From BOG-908 sp965198825 (lineage in GTDB: Bacteria > Pseudomonadota > Alphaproteobacteria > Acetobacterales > Acetobacteraceae): a stretch of DNA of 64,000 nt. The first letter of the stretch is position 1, and the number at the start of each line of letters is the position of its first letter. The notes below the pieces were generated by a model. That model was not told where the DNA came from and searched no databases. It saw only the letters and a list, made by a program, of their open reading frames with translations. Made by a program: the position numbers and the translations under genes. The DNA lies in contig CBDAQB010000002.1 of assembly GCA_965198825.1 (NCBI GenBank), positions 310,001-374,000 on the forward strand, read 5' to 3'. Positions 24,986 through 33,731 of the stretch are shown one piece after another.

Positions 24986-26104
24986 TTAATCTGCGGCAAA
25001 CGCGCGGGCGGTCCAGACCACCTTGCCCGACTCGATGTCGGCCACAGGCACCTGCGGATAGCCGACGCCGATGCTGTCGGCCGAATGCCAGGCATCGACA
25101 ATCTCGTCGCGCATCTCCTCGGCCGCCGCCGCAAGGCGCGCGGCGACGAACGCTTTTTGCGCAGGCGCCGGTGAACTGGTCTTCCACGGATTATCGCCTG
25201 GCAGTGACTTGGTGAGTTCGTAGAGCGGCACCACGGATGCCAGCGTCTGCTTCAGATAGACCCGCACGCGTGGCTCTATGCCGGCGCAATGCGGCTGCCC
25301 CGTGACGATTTCGCACGAGCGGTAAGCGCCCACCTTTGCCGACACATCCGGCGACGCGATGAAGTGCTTCACAAACGCACCTTCGAACGGCCCGTGTATC
25401 GGCGCCGTCGTGTAGCCGTTCGGATTGGGTCCGGGTCCCCAGCCATTGTAATGAATGGAGACATGCATCGGCTGGCTCGCATCGCCCACGAAATGCGCCC
25501 ACACGCCGATATCGCGCAGCGTGAGTTGCTTGCGTATCTCGAGCGCCTTGCTGAAATACACGCGGTCGGCCGCTTCCGTCGCCGGGTTCTTAAGTGCCGC
25601 CGAATAAGCGCGCACGTAGGCGAGATCCTTCCTGATCTGCTCCCACTGATCCACCATGTTGAACGGCAGATAGCCGGAATACTGTGTCACTCCCGTGTCG
25701 CCGGCGTTCTGCCGCAGCAGCGTGTCGAAGTCGCCCCGCGTCTGGCCAGGCGCAAGAAGGGCATCGATCTGCAAGCCAGGCACTTGAGGAAAACCGACGG
25801 CAGGCCGAACGAAACCCTGGTCGTCCAGGTTGATGAAGTGCCCGGGATCGCGCTCCGCATCATGCACGTCGCGCGTCGGCGTCCCCGCGTCGCCCGAACC
25901 CTTCGAGATGTCCGGCTCTGCCGCAAGTTCGCCTGCGAAAAACGCAGCCGTCGACTCGCGCAGGAATGCCGGCACTTCGTCAGGCAAATGGGCCATCGCG
26001 ATCTCGCCGATTAGCACGTGGCCGGTGTGGCCCCAGCCTAATGCCGGGGTCGAGGCCAGGGAGAAAGCAAGGAAAGCGAGTTCTTTTTTGAAAAAAAGAA
26101 CCAA
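24986..26104 (-). CDS. S1/P1-type nuclease, start codon inside repeat element
   Basis: 372 residues from TTG at 26104. The mature N-terminus WGHTGHVLIG supplies the Trp and His zinc ligands of S1/P1 nucleases; further ligands are in PGHFINLDD, GVWAHFVGDASQPMHVS (parts GVWAHFVGDA and QPMHVS) and HGPFEGAFV. The family cleaves single-stranded DNA/RNA in the periplasm. A signal peptide (LAFLAFSLASTPALG) must precede Trp, but the only in-frame start codons lie in the left hairpin unit; TTG gives MVLFFKKELAF as n-region. No Shine-Dalgarno sequence is evident. Confidence 0.85.
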   Translation of the reverse strand: MVLFFKKELAFLAFSLASTPALGWGHTGHVLIGEIAMAHLPDEVPAFLRESTAAFFAGELAAEPDISKGSGDAGTPTRDVHDAERDPGHFINLDDQGFVRPAVGFPQVPGLQIDALLAPGQTRGDFDTLLRQNAGDTGVTQYSGYLPFNMVDQWEQIRKDLAYVRAYSAALKNPATEAADRVYFSKALEIRKQLTLRDIGVWAHFVGDASQPMHVSIHYNGWGPGPNPNGYTTAPIHGPFEGAFVKHFIASPDVSAKVGAYRSCEIVTGQPHCAGIEPRVRVYLKQTLASVVPLYELTKSLPGDNPWKTSSPAPAQKAFVAARLAAAAEEMRDEIVDAWHSADSIGVGYPQVPVADIESGKVVWTARAFAAD

Positions 26105-26190
26105 AAAACTTTTATCACTTTGGGCCGCGCCTCTCCGCCGCACTCCGCTAAGTTGCAAAAGTTTTTTGCTCCTTTTTTTCAAAAAAGAAG
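26080..26190. repeat. Paired A/T hairpin element (copy 5) overlapping nuclease start
   Basis: The left unit (26080-26113, GTTC cap) and right unit (26156-26190) surround a 42-base spacer. The left unit lies over the 5' end of the S1/P1 nuclease gene and encodes its first residues. The right unit has CTCCTTTTT with one change. It lies between tandem leftward genes. Confidence 0.9.
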
Positions 26191-26202
26191 TCCTTTCTTC
26201 CT

Positions 26203-26823
26203 TCAAAGCAACCCGCTCTCCCGAGCCAGCGCGATGGCATGAGTCCGGCTCGTAGCCCCAAGTGTCCGGAAGATAGTAGCCAAATGCGCCTTCACCGTCT
26301 TCTCTGAAAGATCGAGCATATTGCCGATCACCTTGTTGGCGTGCCCGGCGGCAACTAGGCGCAGGACATCGTTCTGCCTCGGCGTCAGTGCCACGCCGGG
26401 TGACGCCGCCGTGCGGAGCGGCAATGCCATGCCGCCGATGGCTGCGGGTGGGACATAAATCTCGCCGTCGAGCACCAGGCGAATGGCGGAGAGCAGCGTG
26501 GCGCCTGCCGCCGATTTCGGGACGTAGCCGCTGGCGCCGGCGGCGAGCGCTCGGCGGATATCCTGGATGGCCTCTGACGAGGCGAGAACGACCACCGGCA
26601 GGTCGGGCCGCACGCGGCCGATCGCGGCGAGCGCATCCATGCCGCCGCCTGGCAGCACCAGATCCAGCAGCACGATCTCCAGGTCTGCCTCACCCTGCAC
26701 CGCCGTCAGCGCCGCTGCGGCACTTTCCGCCTGCACGACCACGGCACCTGGCCACGCCTGCTCGACCAGCGTGGCAATGCCTTGCCGGAGAACCGGATGA
26801 TCATCGACGATCAGCAGCTTCAT
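26203..26823 (-). CDS. NarL/FixJ-type response regulator
   Basis: 206 residues: receiver domain (about 1-120) with LIVDDHP acidic pocket, phospho-acceptor Asp in VLLDLVLPGG, VLASSEA switch residue and Lys in VPKSAAG; then a LuxR-type helix-turn-helix (ALTPRQNDVLRLVAAG, LSEKTVKAHLATIF). It is divergent from the hybrid kinase across a 100-base shared promoter region, so the kinase is its likely partner. Confidence 0.93.
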   Translation of the reverse strand: MKLLIVDDHPVLRQGIATLVEQAWPGAVVVQAESAAAALTAVQGEADLEIVLLDLVLPGGGMDALAAIGRVRPDLPVVVLASSEAIQDIRRALAAGASGYVPKSAAGATLLSAIRLVLDGEIYVPPAAIGGMALPLRTAASPGVALTPRQNDVLRLVAAGHANKVIGNMLDLSEKTVKAHLATIFRTLGATSRTHAIALARESGLL

Positions 26824-26923
26824 GGTCGCTCAGCTAGTCCCACGCGTTGACGGCAGACTATATGTCGTATCGAATCTACACACACGTGCATGAAAGACCT
26901 CGGCTTATCTTAGACGCAAGCGT

Positions 26924-28705
26924 ATGTTTCTTCATCATCACCTTGCGATTACTGAGTGCAATAGTGTGCAGACCCGGGATCTAAAGCCAGCCAGACTGGC
27001 TAGCGAGCAGTTGGCCACGATGGCGACGAACGGCATCGCGGGTGCGGCAAGCGGCCTTCTCGGCGCGCTGGCGATCGGCGGCGGCATCATCTGGACCGAG
27101 GACGCGCCCGTGGTTCAGGTCGCGACCTGGCTCGGCATCACCGCCATCGCCTACGCGTTCCATGTCGCGCTTTGCATCGCCTGGCGCAGGCAGCCGCCGC
27201 CGCCCGAGGCGGCCGCGCGATGGTGCAATGGCTTCGCCGCCGTGGCCTTCGCCGAGGGCGTGCTCTGGTGTGCTGGCATCATCTGGTTCTGCGCCAGCGG
27301 CTCCCTCGAGCAGGAGCTGATCGTCGTTCTCATCGCGGGCGGCATCGCCGGCGCGGTGGGTCTGAGCTTCGGCAGCTACCTGCCGGCCTATTTCGCCCGC
27401 TTCCTGCCGGCGGTGCTGCCCTATGTGGCCTGGGCCGCCGTCTTCTCGCACGGCCATGCCGCCATACACGACCTCCTCGCCGTCTGCGTCTTCCTGTTCG
27501 CCATCGGAAACGTGCAGCTCGCCCGCGGCTTCAACGCCAGCTTCATCGCCGTCCAGAACGCGCGCTTCGAAAACAGCGACCTCGCAGCCGAACTGCGTGT
27601 GCAGAAGGAGGCTGCCGAAGCCGCCACTCTTGCGAAATCCCGCTTTCTGGCCGCGGCCAGCCACGACCTCCGCCAGCCGGTCCATGCGCTGAGCCTGTTC
27701 GTCGGCGCGCTGCATGGCACCGAATTGCCTGCCGACGCGCACCGCCTGCTCGACCACATCCAAACGTCCGTCGCCTCCGTGGACGGACTCTTCGCCTCGC
27801 TGCTCGACATCTCGCGCCTCGACGCAGGCGTCGTCACGGCCAAAGCCGAGACCTTCCCCATCCAGCCGCTGCTCGAACGCATCGCCCGTGACCACGCGGC
27901 CGACGCCGCGCAAAAACACATTGCCTTGCGCCTGTACGCGAGCAGCGCCTTCGTGGTTACCGATCAGCTTCTCCTGGAACGAGTTCTGCGGAACCTCGTC
28001 TCGAACGCCATCCGCTACACCGACCACGGCCGCGTGGTGATCGGCTGCCGCCGCCATGGCGACGCAGTCAGCGTGCAAGTCCTGGACACCGGCCGAGGCA
28101 TTCCCGCCGCCGCGCGGGAGCAGATCTTCGAGGAGTTCCACCAGCTCCACGAGCCAGGCAACGAGCGCAATCCTGGGTTAGGCCTTGGCCTCGCCATCGT
28201 GCGGCGCCTGTGCGAGCTGCTCAGCCTGCCGCTTTCGCTCACCTCGACCGAAAGCCGCGGCTCGTGCTTCAGCGTCGATGTTCCCCTTGCCGCTTCGCCA
28301 ACACTCTCCGAAGCGGCCGACGAACCAGGCATTCTCACGCAGCCAGCCGGCCTGATCCTCGTCATCGACGACAACGACGGCATTCGCGAGGCCATGGGCG
28401 CCCTGCTGCGCCGGTGGGGTCATGAGACGATTGTGGCCGCCTCAGGCGAAACCATGCTCGCACTCGCCGACCGCACGCCGGACCTCATCATCGCCGACTA
28501 CCATCTCGGGCAGAGTGCCAACGGTCTTCAAACGATCGCAGCCCTGCGCAAGCATTTCGGCGCGACTGTGCCGGCGATGATCATCACCGGCGACACGGCA
28601 CTCGACGTGCCGGATATCCTGGTGCTGCGTAAGCCTGTGCCGCATGCGCGGCTTCGGGCTTCTGTCTTACGCTTGCTCAGGAAGGAGGAAGCACTTCTTT
28701 TTTGA
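26924..28705 (+). CDS. Membrane hybrid sensor histidine kinase/response regulator
   Basis: 593 residues. Six or so N-terminal membrane segments (about 35-190), a helical linker, HisKA with ASHDLRQPVHALSL (phospho-His), HATPase with NAIRYTDHGR, DTGRGIPAAAR and GLGLAIVRRL, and a C-terminal receiver (VIDDNDG, Asp in LIIADYHLG, Lys in VLRKPVP). No periplasmic sensor domain is seen, suggesting membrane or intracellular sensing. The stop TGA (28703-28705) is inside a hairpin element, so the tail EALLF is repeat-derived. Confidence 0.92.
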   Translation: MFLHHHLAITECNSVQTRDLKPARLASEQLATMATNGIAGAASGLLGALAIGGGIIWTEDAPVVQVATWLGITAIAYAFHVALCIAWRRQPPPPEAAARWCNGFAAVAFAEGVLWCAGIIWFCASGSLEQELIVVLIAGGIAGAVGLSFGSYLPAYFARFLPAVLPYVAWAAVFSHGHAAIHDLLAVCVFLFAIGNVQLARGFNASFIAVQNARFENSDLAAELRVQKEAAEAATLAKSRFLAAASHDLRQPVHALSLFVGALHGTELPADAHRLLDHIQTSVASVDGLFASLLDISRLDAGVVTAKAETFPIQPLLERIARDHAADAAQKHIALRLYASSAFVVTDQLLLERVLRNLVSNAIRYTDHGRVVIGCRRHGDAVSVQVLDTGRGIPAAAREQIFEEFHQLHEPGNERNPGLGLGLAIVRRLCELLSLPLSLTSTESRGSCFSVDVPLAASPTLSEAADEPGILTQPAGLILVIDDNDGIREAMGALLRRWGHETIVAASGETMLALADRTPDLIIADYHLGQSANGLQTIAALRKHFGATVPAMIITGDTALDVPDILVLRKPVPHARLRASVLRLLRKEEALLF

Positions 28706-28783
28706 AAAAAAAGAAGCAAAAAACTTTTGGATGTTTTGGCTTCGCACTTTCTCCGGCCCAGCCAAAAGTCGCGCATTTCTTGC
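28694..28783. repeat. A/T hairpin element (copy 6) supplying kinase stop codon
   Basis: An intact left unit (CTTC/GAAG cap, 28694-28730) is followed by a spacer with CCGGCCCAGCC and a decayed right unit (CCAAAAGTCGCG...TTTCTTGC, 28760-28783). The TGA in its hairpin ends the hybrid kinase. It separates convergent genes. Confidence 0.8.
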
Positions 28784-29182
28784 TTACGATACCTGTTTTA
28801 GCCAATCCCCCAGATTGTAGAAGTTCGTCACCCTAGCAATCATTCCGTCGCGAATGGCAAAGAAAGCTCCAGCAGGCAACACGTAACTCTGCCCATGCGC
28901 CGCCGGCATTCCTGCATCGGCGACCAGATAGGTTCCATGCACGGTGAACTCCGCGGCCGCGCGTGTGCCTGAAGCTTCAGTCAGGACAACGATATCTTCG
29001 AGGCGCTCGCGGTAGCTGCCGTTCATGCGGTCCATGAACGCGGTGAAGGCTTCGCGGCCGAACTCGCGGCTGCCCTGGTTGATGTCGTGGATCACGTCGT
29101 CTGTCAGCAGGGCCACCATGCCGGCGAAGTCGCCTGCGTTGAAGGCGGCATAGTAGGCGTGTATCAGGGCTTCGGGGGTCAT
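28784..29182 (-). CDS. SnoaL-like/NTF2-fold protein
   Basis: 132 residues of the NTF2-like cone fold: YYAAFNAGDFAGMVALL, DDVIHDINQGSREFGRE, FTVHGTYL and FAIRDGMIARVTNFYNL. Such proteins include isomerases and unassigned binding proteins; the substrate is unknown. The ATG overlaps the stop of the upstream nitrilase gene by 4 bases, so it is part of a GNAT-nitrilase-SnoaL operon. Confidence 0.88.
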   Translation of the reverse strand: MTPEALIHAYYAAFNAGDFAGMVALLTDDVIHDINQGSREFGREAFTAFMDRMNGSYRERLEDIVVLTEASGTRAAAEFTVHGTYLVADAGMPAAHGQSYVLPAGAFFAIRDGMIARVTNFYNLGDWLKQVS

Positions 29183-30045
29183 GCGGGCTCGCTGTGAGAG
29201 GATGAGGGCCAGTCGCGGAAGTTACGCACGGCGCCGTCTTCCCGCACGGCGTCGAGATGGGTGGAATCCAGGTCGGCGAACAGCCACGCCGGCTGGTCGA
29301 GCGTGCCGCGTGCGATGATGCCGTCCGCGGGGAAGCCGCGGTCGACGGGACCGAATACCGCGGCGTAGCCGTGGTTCTCGTCGAGCGTCGCCAGCGCCGG
29401 CGCAAAACCGACTGTTGGTGCCACCGCCACGAAGCATTGATTTTCGAGCGCGCGGGCGCGGGCGGAGAGGCGCACGCGGTTGAAGCCGTGAAGCGAGTCG
29501 GTGCAGCTCGGCGCGAGGATTAGCCAGGCGCCCTGCTCGACCTGGGCGCGCACGAGCGTCGGGAATTCCACGTCGTAACAGATGGCGATGCCGATACGCC
29601 CCCAGGGCGTGTCGAAAACACGCGGCAATGCGCCGGGCGCCACGCCCCAGCGCTCTGATTCGAAGCGCGTCATCGTGCGCTTGTCCTGGAACACCGCGTT
29701 GTCCAGCGGATCGATCAGCGGCGCGCGGTTAAAAACGGGGCCAGGCGGGGTGCCGACAGGCATGCTGCCAGGCACGAGCCAGACGCGATGGCGCTTGGCG
29801 AGGTCGGTGAAGAGAGCGAGCAAGCGCGGCTGCAAGGCGCACACGCCTGCGAGTTCGGCGTGGGCATCGCCGGTTCCCGGGCAGAAAGCCGCGGTTTCCA
29901 TGCATGCATATTCAGGCATGACGAGAAGATCGGCGCCGCCGCCTGCGCCTTCGGCCACCAGCGCCTCGAGCTTCGCCGCGTAATCTTCGAAGCTCTCGGG
30001 CGCGGTGACGCCGTATTGGCAGAGGGCGAGACGAAGCGAGCTCAC
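29179..30045 (-). CDS. Carbon-nitrogen hydrolase (nitrilase superfamily)
   Basis: 288 residues. The Glu-Lys-Cys triad is visible: LLVMPEYACME (Glu), AVFQDKRTMTRFE (Lys) and GIAICYDVEFP (Cys). The spacing matches amidase/nitrilase branches acting on small amides. GTG at 30045 (SSLRLALCQYG follows) overlaps the GNAT stop by 4 bases (GTGA). A nitrilase next to a GNAT is often found as a paired cassette, but no substrate can be named. Confidence 0.9.
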   Translation of the reverse strand: MSSLRLALCQYGVTAPESFEDYAAKLEALVAEGAGGGADLLVMPEYACMETAAFCPGTGDAHAELAGVCALQPRLLALFTDLAKRHRVWLVPGSMPVGTPPGPVFNRAPLIDPLDNAVFQDKRTMTRFESERWGVAPGALPRVFDTPWGRIGIAICYDVEFPTLVRAQVEQGAWLILAPSCTDSLHGFNRVRLSARARALENQCFVAVAPTVGFAPALATLDENHGYAAVFGPVDRGFPADGIIARGTLDQPAWLFADLDSTHLDAVREDGAVRNFRDWPSSSHSEPA

Positions 30046-30650
30046 GGCAGCGGCACGCCTGTCAGGGACTTCATCCAGAGCACCAAGGGCTTCTCCGTCT
30101 CGTGCGTCTCGCCCAGATCCTTCCAGGCCATGTGACATATAAGGTCGCCGCGCCGCGTATAGCCGCGCTTCGTCCAGAAGGCGTCGAGAGGGACATAGCC
30201 GGCCGGCCGCGCCGGGTGATCGGATGGACGAACCACGCTCGCGAAACACGAGAAATCGCACGCCGAGGCCGCGCGCGCATGGGCCTCCCTGGCGGCGAAG
30301 AAAGCCACCCCGATGCCATGGCCGCGGTATTCGTCGCGCAGCACGCTCTCGCCGAAAAAGAACACGCGCGACGGATCGATGCCCTGCACCACGAACGGCG
30401 CCTTCACCTCATCCGTCTCATCGGTCATCGGCAGGCAGGTCGAGGCGCCCACGATCGCATCGCCGTCCGACGCCACGATCACCGCGGCACGCGGGCTGTC
30501 GGCGTAGATGCGCAGGTATTTGCGCTCATAGGCCTCGTCGCCGTCGTAGAGATAAGGCCAGCTCCTGAACACCTGGCAGCGCAAGGTTGCCAAGGCCGGG
30601 ATGATGGCGGCGATTTCGTCGCCTGTGCAGGTTTTGACAGTCGGTGCCAT
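30042..30650 (-). CDS. GNAT family N-acetyltransferase
   Basis: 202 residues. The acetyl-CoA segment is YRGHGIGVAFFAAREAHAR (central RGHGIG), preceded by VFFFGESVLRDE. The acceptor is unknown. ATG at 30650 is used; an upstream in-frame ATG-less extension was rejected. It is the first gene of the GNAT-nitrilase-SnoaL unit, whose three genes overlap by 4 bases each. Confidence 0.87.
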   Translation of the reverse strand: MAPTVKTCTGDEIAAIIPALATLRCQVFRSWPYLYDGDEAYERKYLRIYADSPRAAVIVASDGDAIVGASTCLPMTDETDEVKAPFVVQGIDPSRVFFFGESVLRDEYRGHGIGVAFFAAREAHARAASACDFSCFASVVRPSDHPARPAGYVPLDAFWTKRGYTRRGDLICHMAWKDLGETHETEKPLVLWMKSLTGVPLP

Positions 30651-30699
30651 GGCCGCATGCTCGGAGGAGCGGGAGGCTGGCGTCAATGGCACTCCGGTC

Positions 30700-31089
30700 C
30701 TAGCGGATCAGCTCAACCTCGACGCCAACGGCGGCGGCAATTTCCGGCCACCGGCGCTCTGCGGTTAAAGCCCTGGCACCCTGCCGTTTGGCAAGGGCCA
30801 GGCAATATCGATCCCCTCATGACAATCCGCCTTGCAGGGTGATGGGCCGAAGCATTCCTGTCTCGTAGGATAAAGCCGTATCGACGGGCACTATCCGGAT
30901 CGGCACTTGCCTGAGCATCGCCTCGATATCCGTCCGCGAAGCGCCAAGTTTGGCGTAGTGGCTAACGACCTCCGCAAGGTTCACCGCGCAAAGCAGCGCT
31001 CCGCCCAGTACTGTCTTAACCTTCTCACCGCCGGGTTCGCCCAGAAATAGCGCGAGCAGGGCAGAGGCATCCAGGACGGCCTCGGTCAC
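30700..31089 (-). pseudogene. VapC-type PIN toxin with in-frame nonsense codon
   Basis: The frame from GTG 31089 gives a PIN domain (VLDASALLALFLGE with the first Asp, VNLAEVVSHYAKLG with Glu) that stops at codon 91 (TGA, 30817-30819) in GGLS-stop-GDRYCLALAKRQ. The same frame then continues for 38 codons through the Asp-containing C-terminal half to a second stop at 30700. Other PIN proteins have GLSLGDR here, so a Leu codon (TTG/TTA) seems to have become TGA. The toxin is therefore truncated, losing catalytic Asp, unless read through. It overlaps the antitoxin stop by 4 bases. Confidence 0.85.
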
Positions 31090-31322
31090 TCCGGTTCGCG
31101 AGCGCGATCGTTCAGGAAATCCTCGACCGATGCGCCAGTCTTGCCAGCGACCAGCTTTCGGCTGAGTGCCTGGGCTTGGGCGACGACCTGATCGATAGTA
31201 CGAAGGACGATGGCATCGCCTGTATCTTCGACGATGACCTCACCCCCATGAGCAAGCCCATGGCGCTTGCGCAGATCGGCTGGAAGGCTCACTCGGCCGT
31301 CTGGCATAACTTTCGCTTTCAT
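31086..31322 (-). CDS. AbrB/MazE-family antitoxin (VapB-like)
   Basis: 78 residues from ATG 31322. The SpoVT-AbrB DNA-binding core is KAKVMPDGRVSLPADLRKRHGL (centre VSLPADLRKR) followed by GGEVIVEDTGDAIVL; the C-terminal tail (RKLVAGKTGASVEDFL) would bind the toxin. It overlaps the broken PIN toxin by GTGA, the standard toxin-antitoxin order. The antitoxin frame is intact. Confidence 0.87.
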   Translation of the reverse strand: MKAKVMPDGRVSLPADLRKRHGLAHGGEVIVEDTGDAIVLRTIDQVVAQAQALSRKLVAGKTGASVEDFLNDRAREPE

Positions 31323-31423
31323 GGCGTCTCCCGCACGCACCCCATATCAGCAGCTGTATGCCAAAGAACAATCTGCATGATAAAATTCCGAGCCCGGCAC
31401 TTCCTCAAGCCCAGCCCCTAGTC

Positions 31424-31459
31424 GCAAAAGTTTTTTGGTTCTTTTTTTCAAAAAAGAAC
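31424..31459. repeat. A/T hairpin element (copy 7, right unit only)
   Basis: A single right-type unit (CAAAAGTTTTTTGG...TTCTTTTTTTCAAAAAAG, GTTC/GAAC cap) with no left partner; the upstream bases keep the spacer-like AAGCCCAGCCCC. It lies in the 215-base divergent gap between the antitoxin and dipeptidyl-peptidase genes. Confidence 0.8.
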
Positions 31460-31537
31460 GTGCTTGCTGCCCACTTACGCCGCCTTGCAGCCAAAGCCGA
31501 GCGCGGGTTGTATGCGCCCGGCATTAGGGAGTTAGGC

Positions 31538-33724
31538 ATGCGGATTGTGGCGGCGACGGTTTTAGGTGGTGCTTTGTTGGCGAGCGGGGTGGCCTCAGCC
31601 GCCGCCCCCGACTGCTTCGAGACCCTGGCGCAGACCCGCAACTACACTCTGGGTCTGCCTCACCATGTCGTCCCGCTGCCAGACGGTGCCCACGTGCTCT
31701 ACCTTCGCAGCGGCCCGCGCGACACACGGCTGCGGCTTTATGAATACGACGTCGCCGCCAAATCCGAGAGAGAGCTAGCCGCCCCGAGCGCTGCTCCTGA
31801 GCAGTTGAGCGCCGAGGAAAAGGCCCGGCGCGAGCGCGCACGCATGACGTTGACCGGGATCACCGACTTTTCCGTGTCGGACGACGGCGCCGTTGTTCTG
31901 GTCTCGCAGGCCGACAAGCTCATGGTGGTCGCTCTTCCCCTGGGCACTGTCACGCCCGTCACCGGCAGCGGCTGGATCGCGCCGCGGCTGTCGCGCGACG
32001 GCAAGTCCGTTGCCGTCGTGAAGGATAATGACCTCCACGTGCTCGATCTCGCGTCCGGGAAAGACACGCGGATCACCCGAGGCGGCACGGACACCCTGAC
32101 ACACGGCCTGGCCGAATTCGCGGCCGCTGAGGAGCTGGACCGCGCAGACGGCAGCTGGTGGTCCCCCGACTCTCAGAAACTCGTCTTCGAAGAAGCGGAC
32201 ACGAGCAGCGTCGAAAAGCACTACATCGCCGATCCAGAGCACCCCTCTGTCCAGCCTACCGAGTTCCGCTACCCACGCGCCGGCACTGCCAACGCCAAGA
32301 CTCGCTTCGGCATCGTCGGCCGCGACGGTGGCACCCCCACCTGGATCGACCTTGACCCAGCCGCCTGGCCCTACATCGACCGGGTGATCTGGCCGAAGCA
32401 CGGCCCTCTTACCCTGGTCGTGCAGAACCGCGCCGAGACGAAGGAGGCCGTCCTCGCCGTGGACGAAACCACCGGCAAGACCCGCACCCTGCTCACCGAA
32501 CACGACCCGGCCTGGCTCGCTTTGACCCCCTTCGAAAATATGGGCGGCCACGCCCTTCCAGCGTGGCTGCCGGACGGCTCCGGCTTCCTCTGGGCCGCCG
32601 AACGCGGCCCGACCTGGCAACTCGAGCTGCACCACGCCGACGGATCGCTCGATCACGCTGTCACACCGGCCGGCTGGCGCTACGACGCGCTGAACGACAT
32701 CGACACCAAAGCCGGCAGCGTCGTCGTCACCGCCAGCCCCGACCGCCTCTCCTTCGGCATTTTCCGCGTGCCCCTGTCCGGCGGCGCACCCGCCCCGATC
32801 GCCGCCTCGCCCGGCCTGCACTCAGCCGCCTTTGCGGAAGACCAGCACGCCCTCTTCGCCGACACCGCCTCGCTCGCCGACGGCCAGCTAGGCACCACCC
32901 TACGACACGCCGATGGCACGGAAGCCGGCACCCTGCCGAGCCAGGCGGCGCCCATGCCCGCCGTCCCGAGCGTGCAATACCTCACAGCAGGCCCGCAGGC
33001 GCTCGACGCGGAAGTCGTGCGCCCCACCGACTTCATCAAAGGCCATAAATACCCGGTCGTCCTCTCGGTCTACGCCGGCCCCACCTTCAAGATGGTCCAG
33101 CGCGCCCCACGCAACGCCCTCGAAGACCAGTGCCTCGCCGACCACGGCTACATCGTCGTCAGCGTGGACGGCCGCGGCACCCCAGGCCGCGACCATGACT
33201 TCGAACACGCCACCAAGAACAACCTCATCGACCTCGCGCTCGACGATCAGGTCGAAGGCCTGCAAGCCCTGGGCAAGCTCGTCCCTGAAATGGACATGGC
33301 ACGCGTCGGCGTCGAAGGCTGGTCCTTCGGCGGCTACTTCACGGCCATGGCCACCATCCGCCGCCCCGATATCTTCCGCGCTGGCGCAGCAGGCGCCCCC
33401 GTCGTGGATTTCGCCGACTACGATACCGCCTATACCGAACGCTATCTCGGAACCCCGCAGGACGACCCCGCCGGCTACAAAGCCAGCAACGTCCTGACCT
33501 ACGCTCCAACCCTCTCAAGGCCGCTGCTCATCATGCACGGCCTCACCGACGACAACGTCTACTTCCAGAACACCGTCAAGCTCACCCAATCCCTCATCGC
33601 CGCGGGCAAACCCTACCGCCTGTTGCTCCTGCCCGGGACACACCTGCTGCCTGATCCCGTTCTCCGGGCCCGCGTCGATGAGGCTCGTGAGTCGTTTTTG
33701 CATGAGGCGTTGAGAGGGAAGTGA
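31538..33724 (+). CDS. Dipeptidyl-peptidase IV-like S9 family peptidase
   Basis: 728 residues. A signal peptide (about 1-22, VLGGALLASGVASAA) precedes a beta-propeller (to about 470) with the double-Glu motif AAEELDR that holds the substrate N-terminus, then the alpha/beta-hydrolase domain with nucleophile GWSFGGYFT (DPP4 usually has GWSYGG), Asp in HGLTDDNVYF and His in LPGTHLLPD. It releases X-Pro/X-Ala dipeptides in the periplasm. ATG 31538 is the first start after the repeat; the gene is alone. Confidence 0.93.
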   Translation: MRIVAATVLGGALLASGVASAAAPDCFETLAQTRNYTLGLPHHVVPLPDGAHVLYLRSGPRDTRLRLYEYDVAAKSERELAAPSAAPEQLSAEEKARRERARMTLTGITDFSVSDDGAVVLVSQADKLMVVALPLGTVTPVTGSGWIAPRLSRDGKSVAVVKDNDLHVLDLASGKDTRITRGGTDTLTHGLAEFAAAEELDRADGSWWSPDSQKLVFEEADTSSVEKHYIADPEHPSVQPTEFRYPRAGTANAKTRFGIVGRDGGTPTWIDLDPAAWPYIDRVIWPKHGPLTLVVQNRAETKEAVLAVDETTGKTRTLLTEHDPAWLALTPFENMGGHALPAWLPDGSGFLWAAERGPTWQLELHHADGSLDHAVTPAGWRYDALNDIDTKAGSVVVTASPDRLSFGIFRVPLSGGAPAPIAASPGLHSAAFAEDQHALFADTASLADGQLGTTLRHADGTEAGTLPSQAAPMPAVPSVQYLTAGPQALDAEVVRPTDFIKGHKYPVVLSVYAGPTFKMVQRAPRNALEDQCLADHGYIVVSVDGRGTPGRDHDFEHATKNNLIDLALDDQVEGLQALGKLVPEMDMARVGVEGWSFGGYFTAMATIRRPDIFRAGAAGAPVVDFADYDTAYTERYLGTPQDDPAGYKASNVLTYAPTLSRPLLIMHGLTDDNVYFQNTVKLTQSLIAAGKPYRLLLLPGTHLLPDPVLRARVDEARESFLHEALRGK

Positions 33725-33731
33725 GGCAAGA

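Noticed and set aside
26105..26206. TTG at 26206 as S1/P1 nuclease start
   Set aside because: It would translate both hairpin units and the spacer (about 34 extra residues) ahead of the signal peptide; TTG 26104 is simpler.
31358..31537. Upstream start for the dipeptidyl-peptidase
   Set aside because: It would translate the hairpin unit; ATG 31538 begins directly with a signal peptide.
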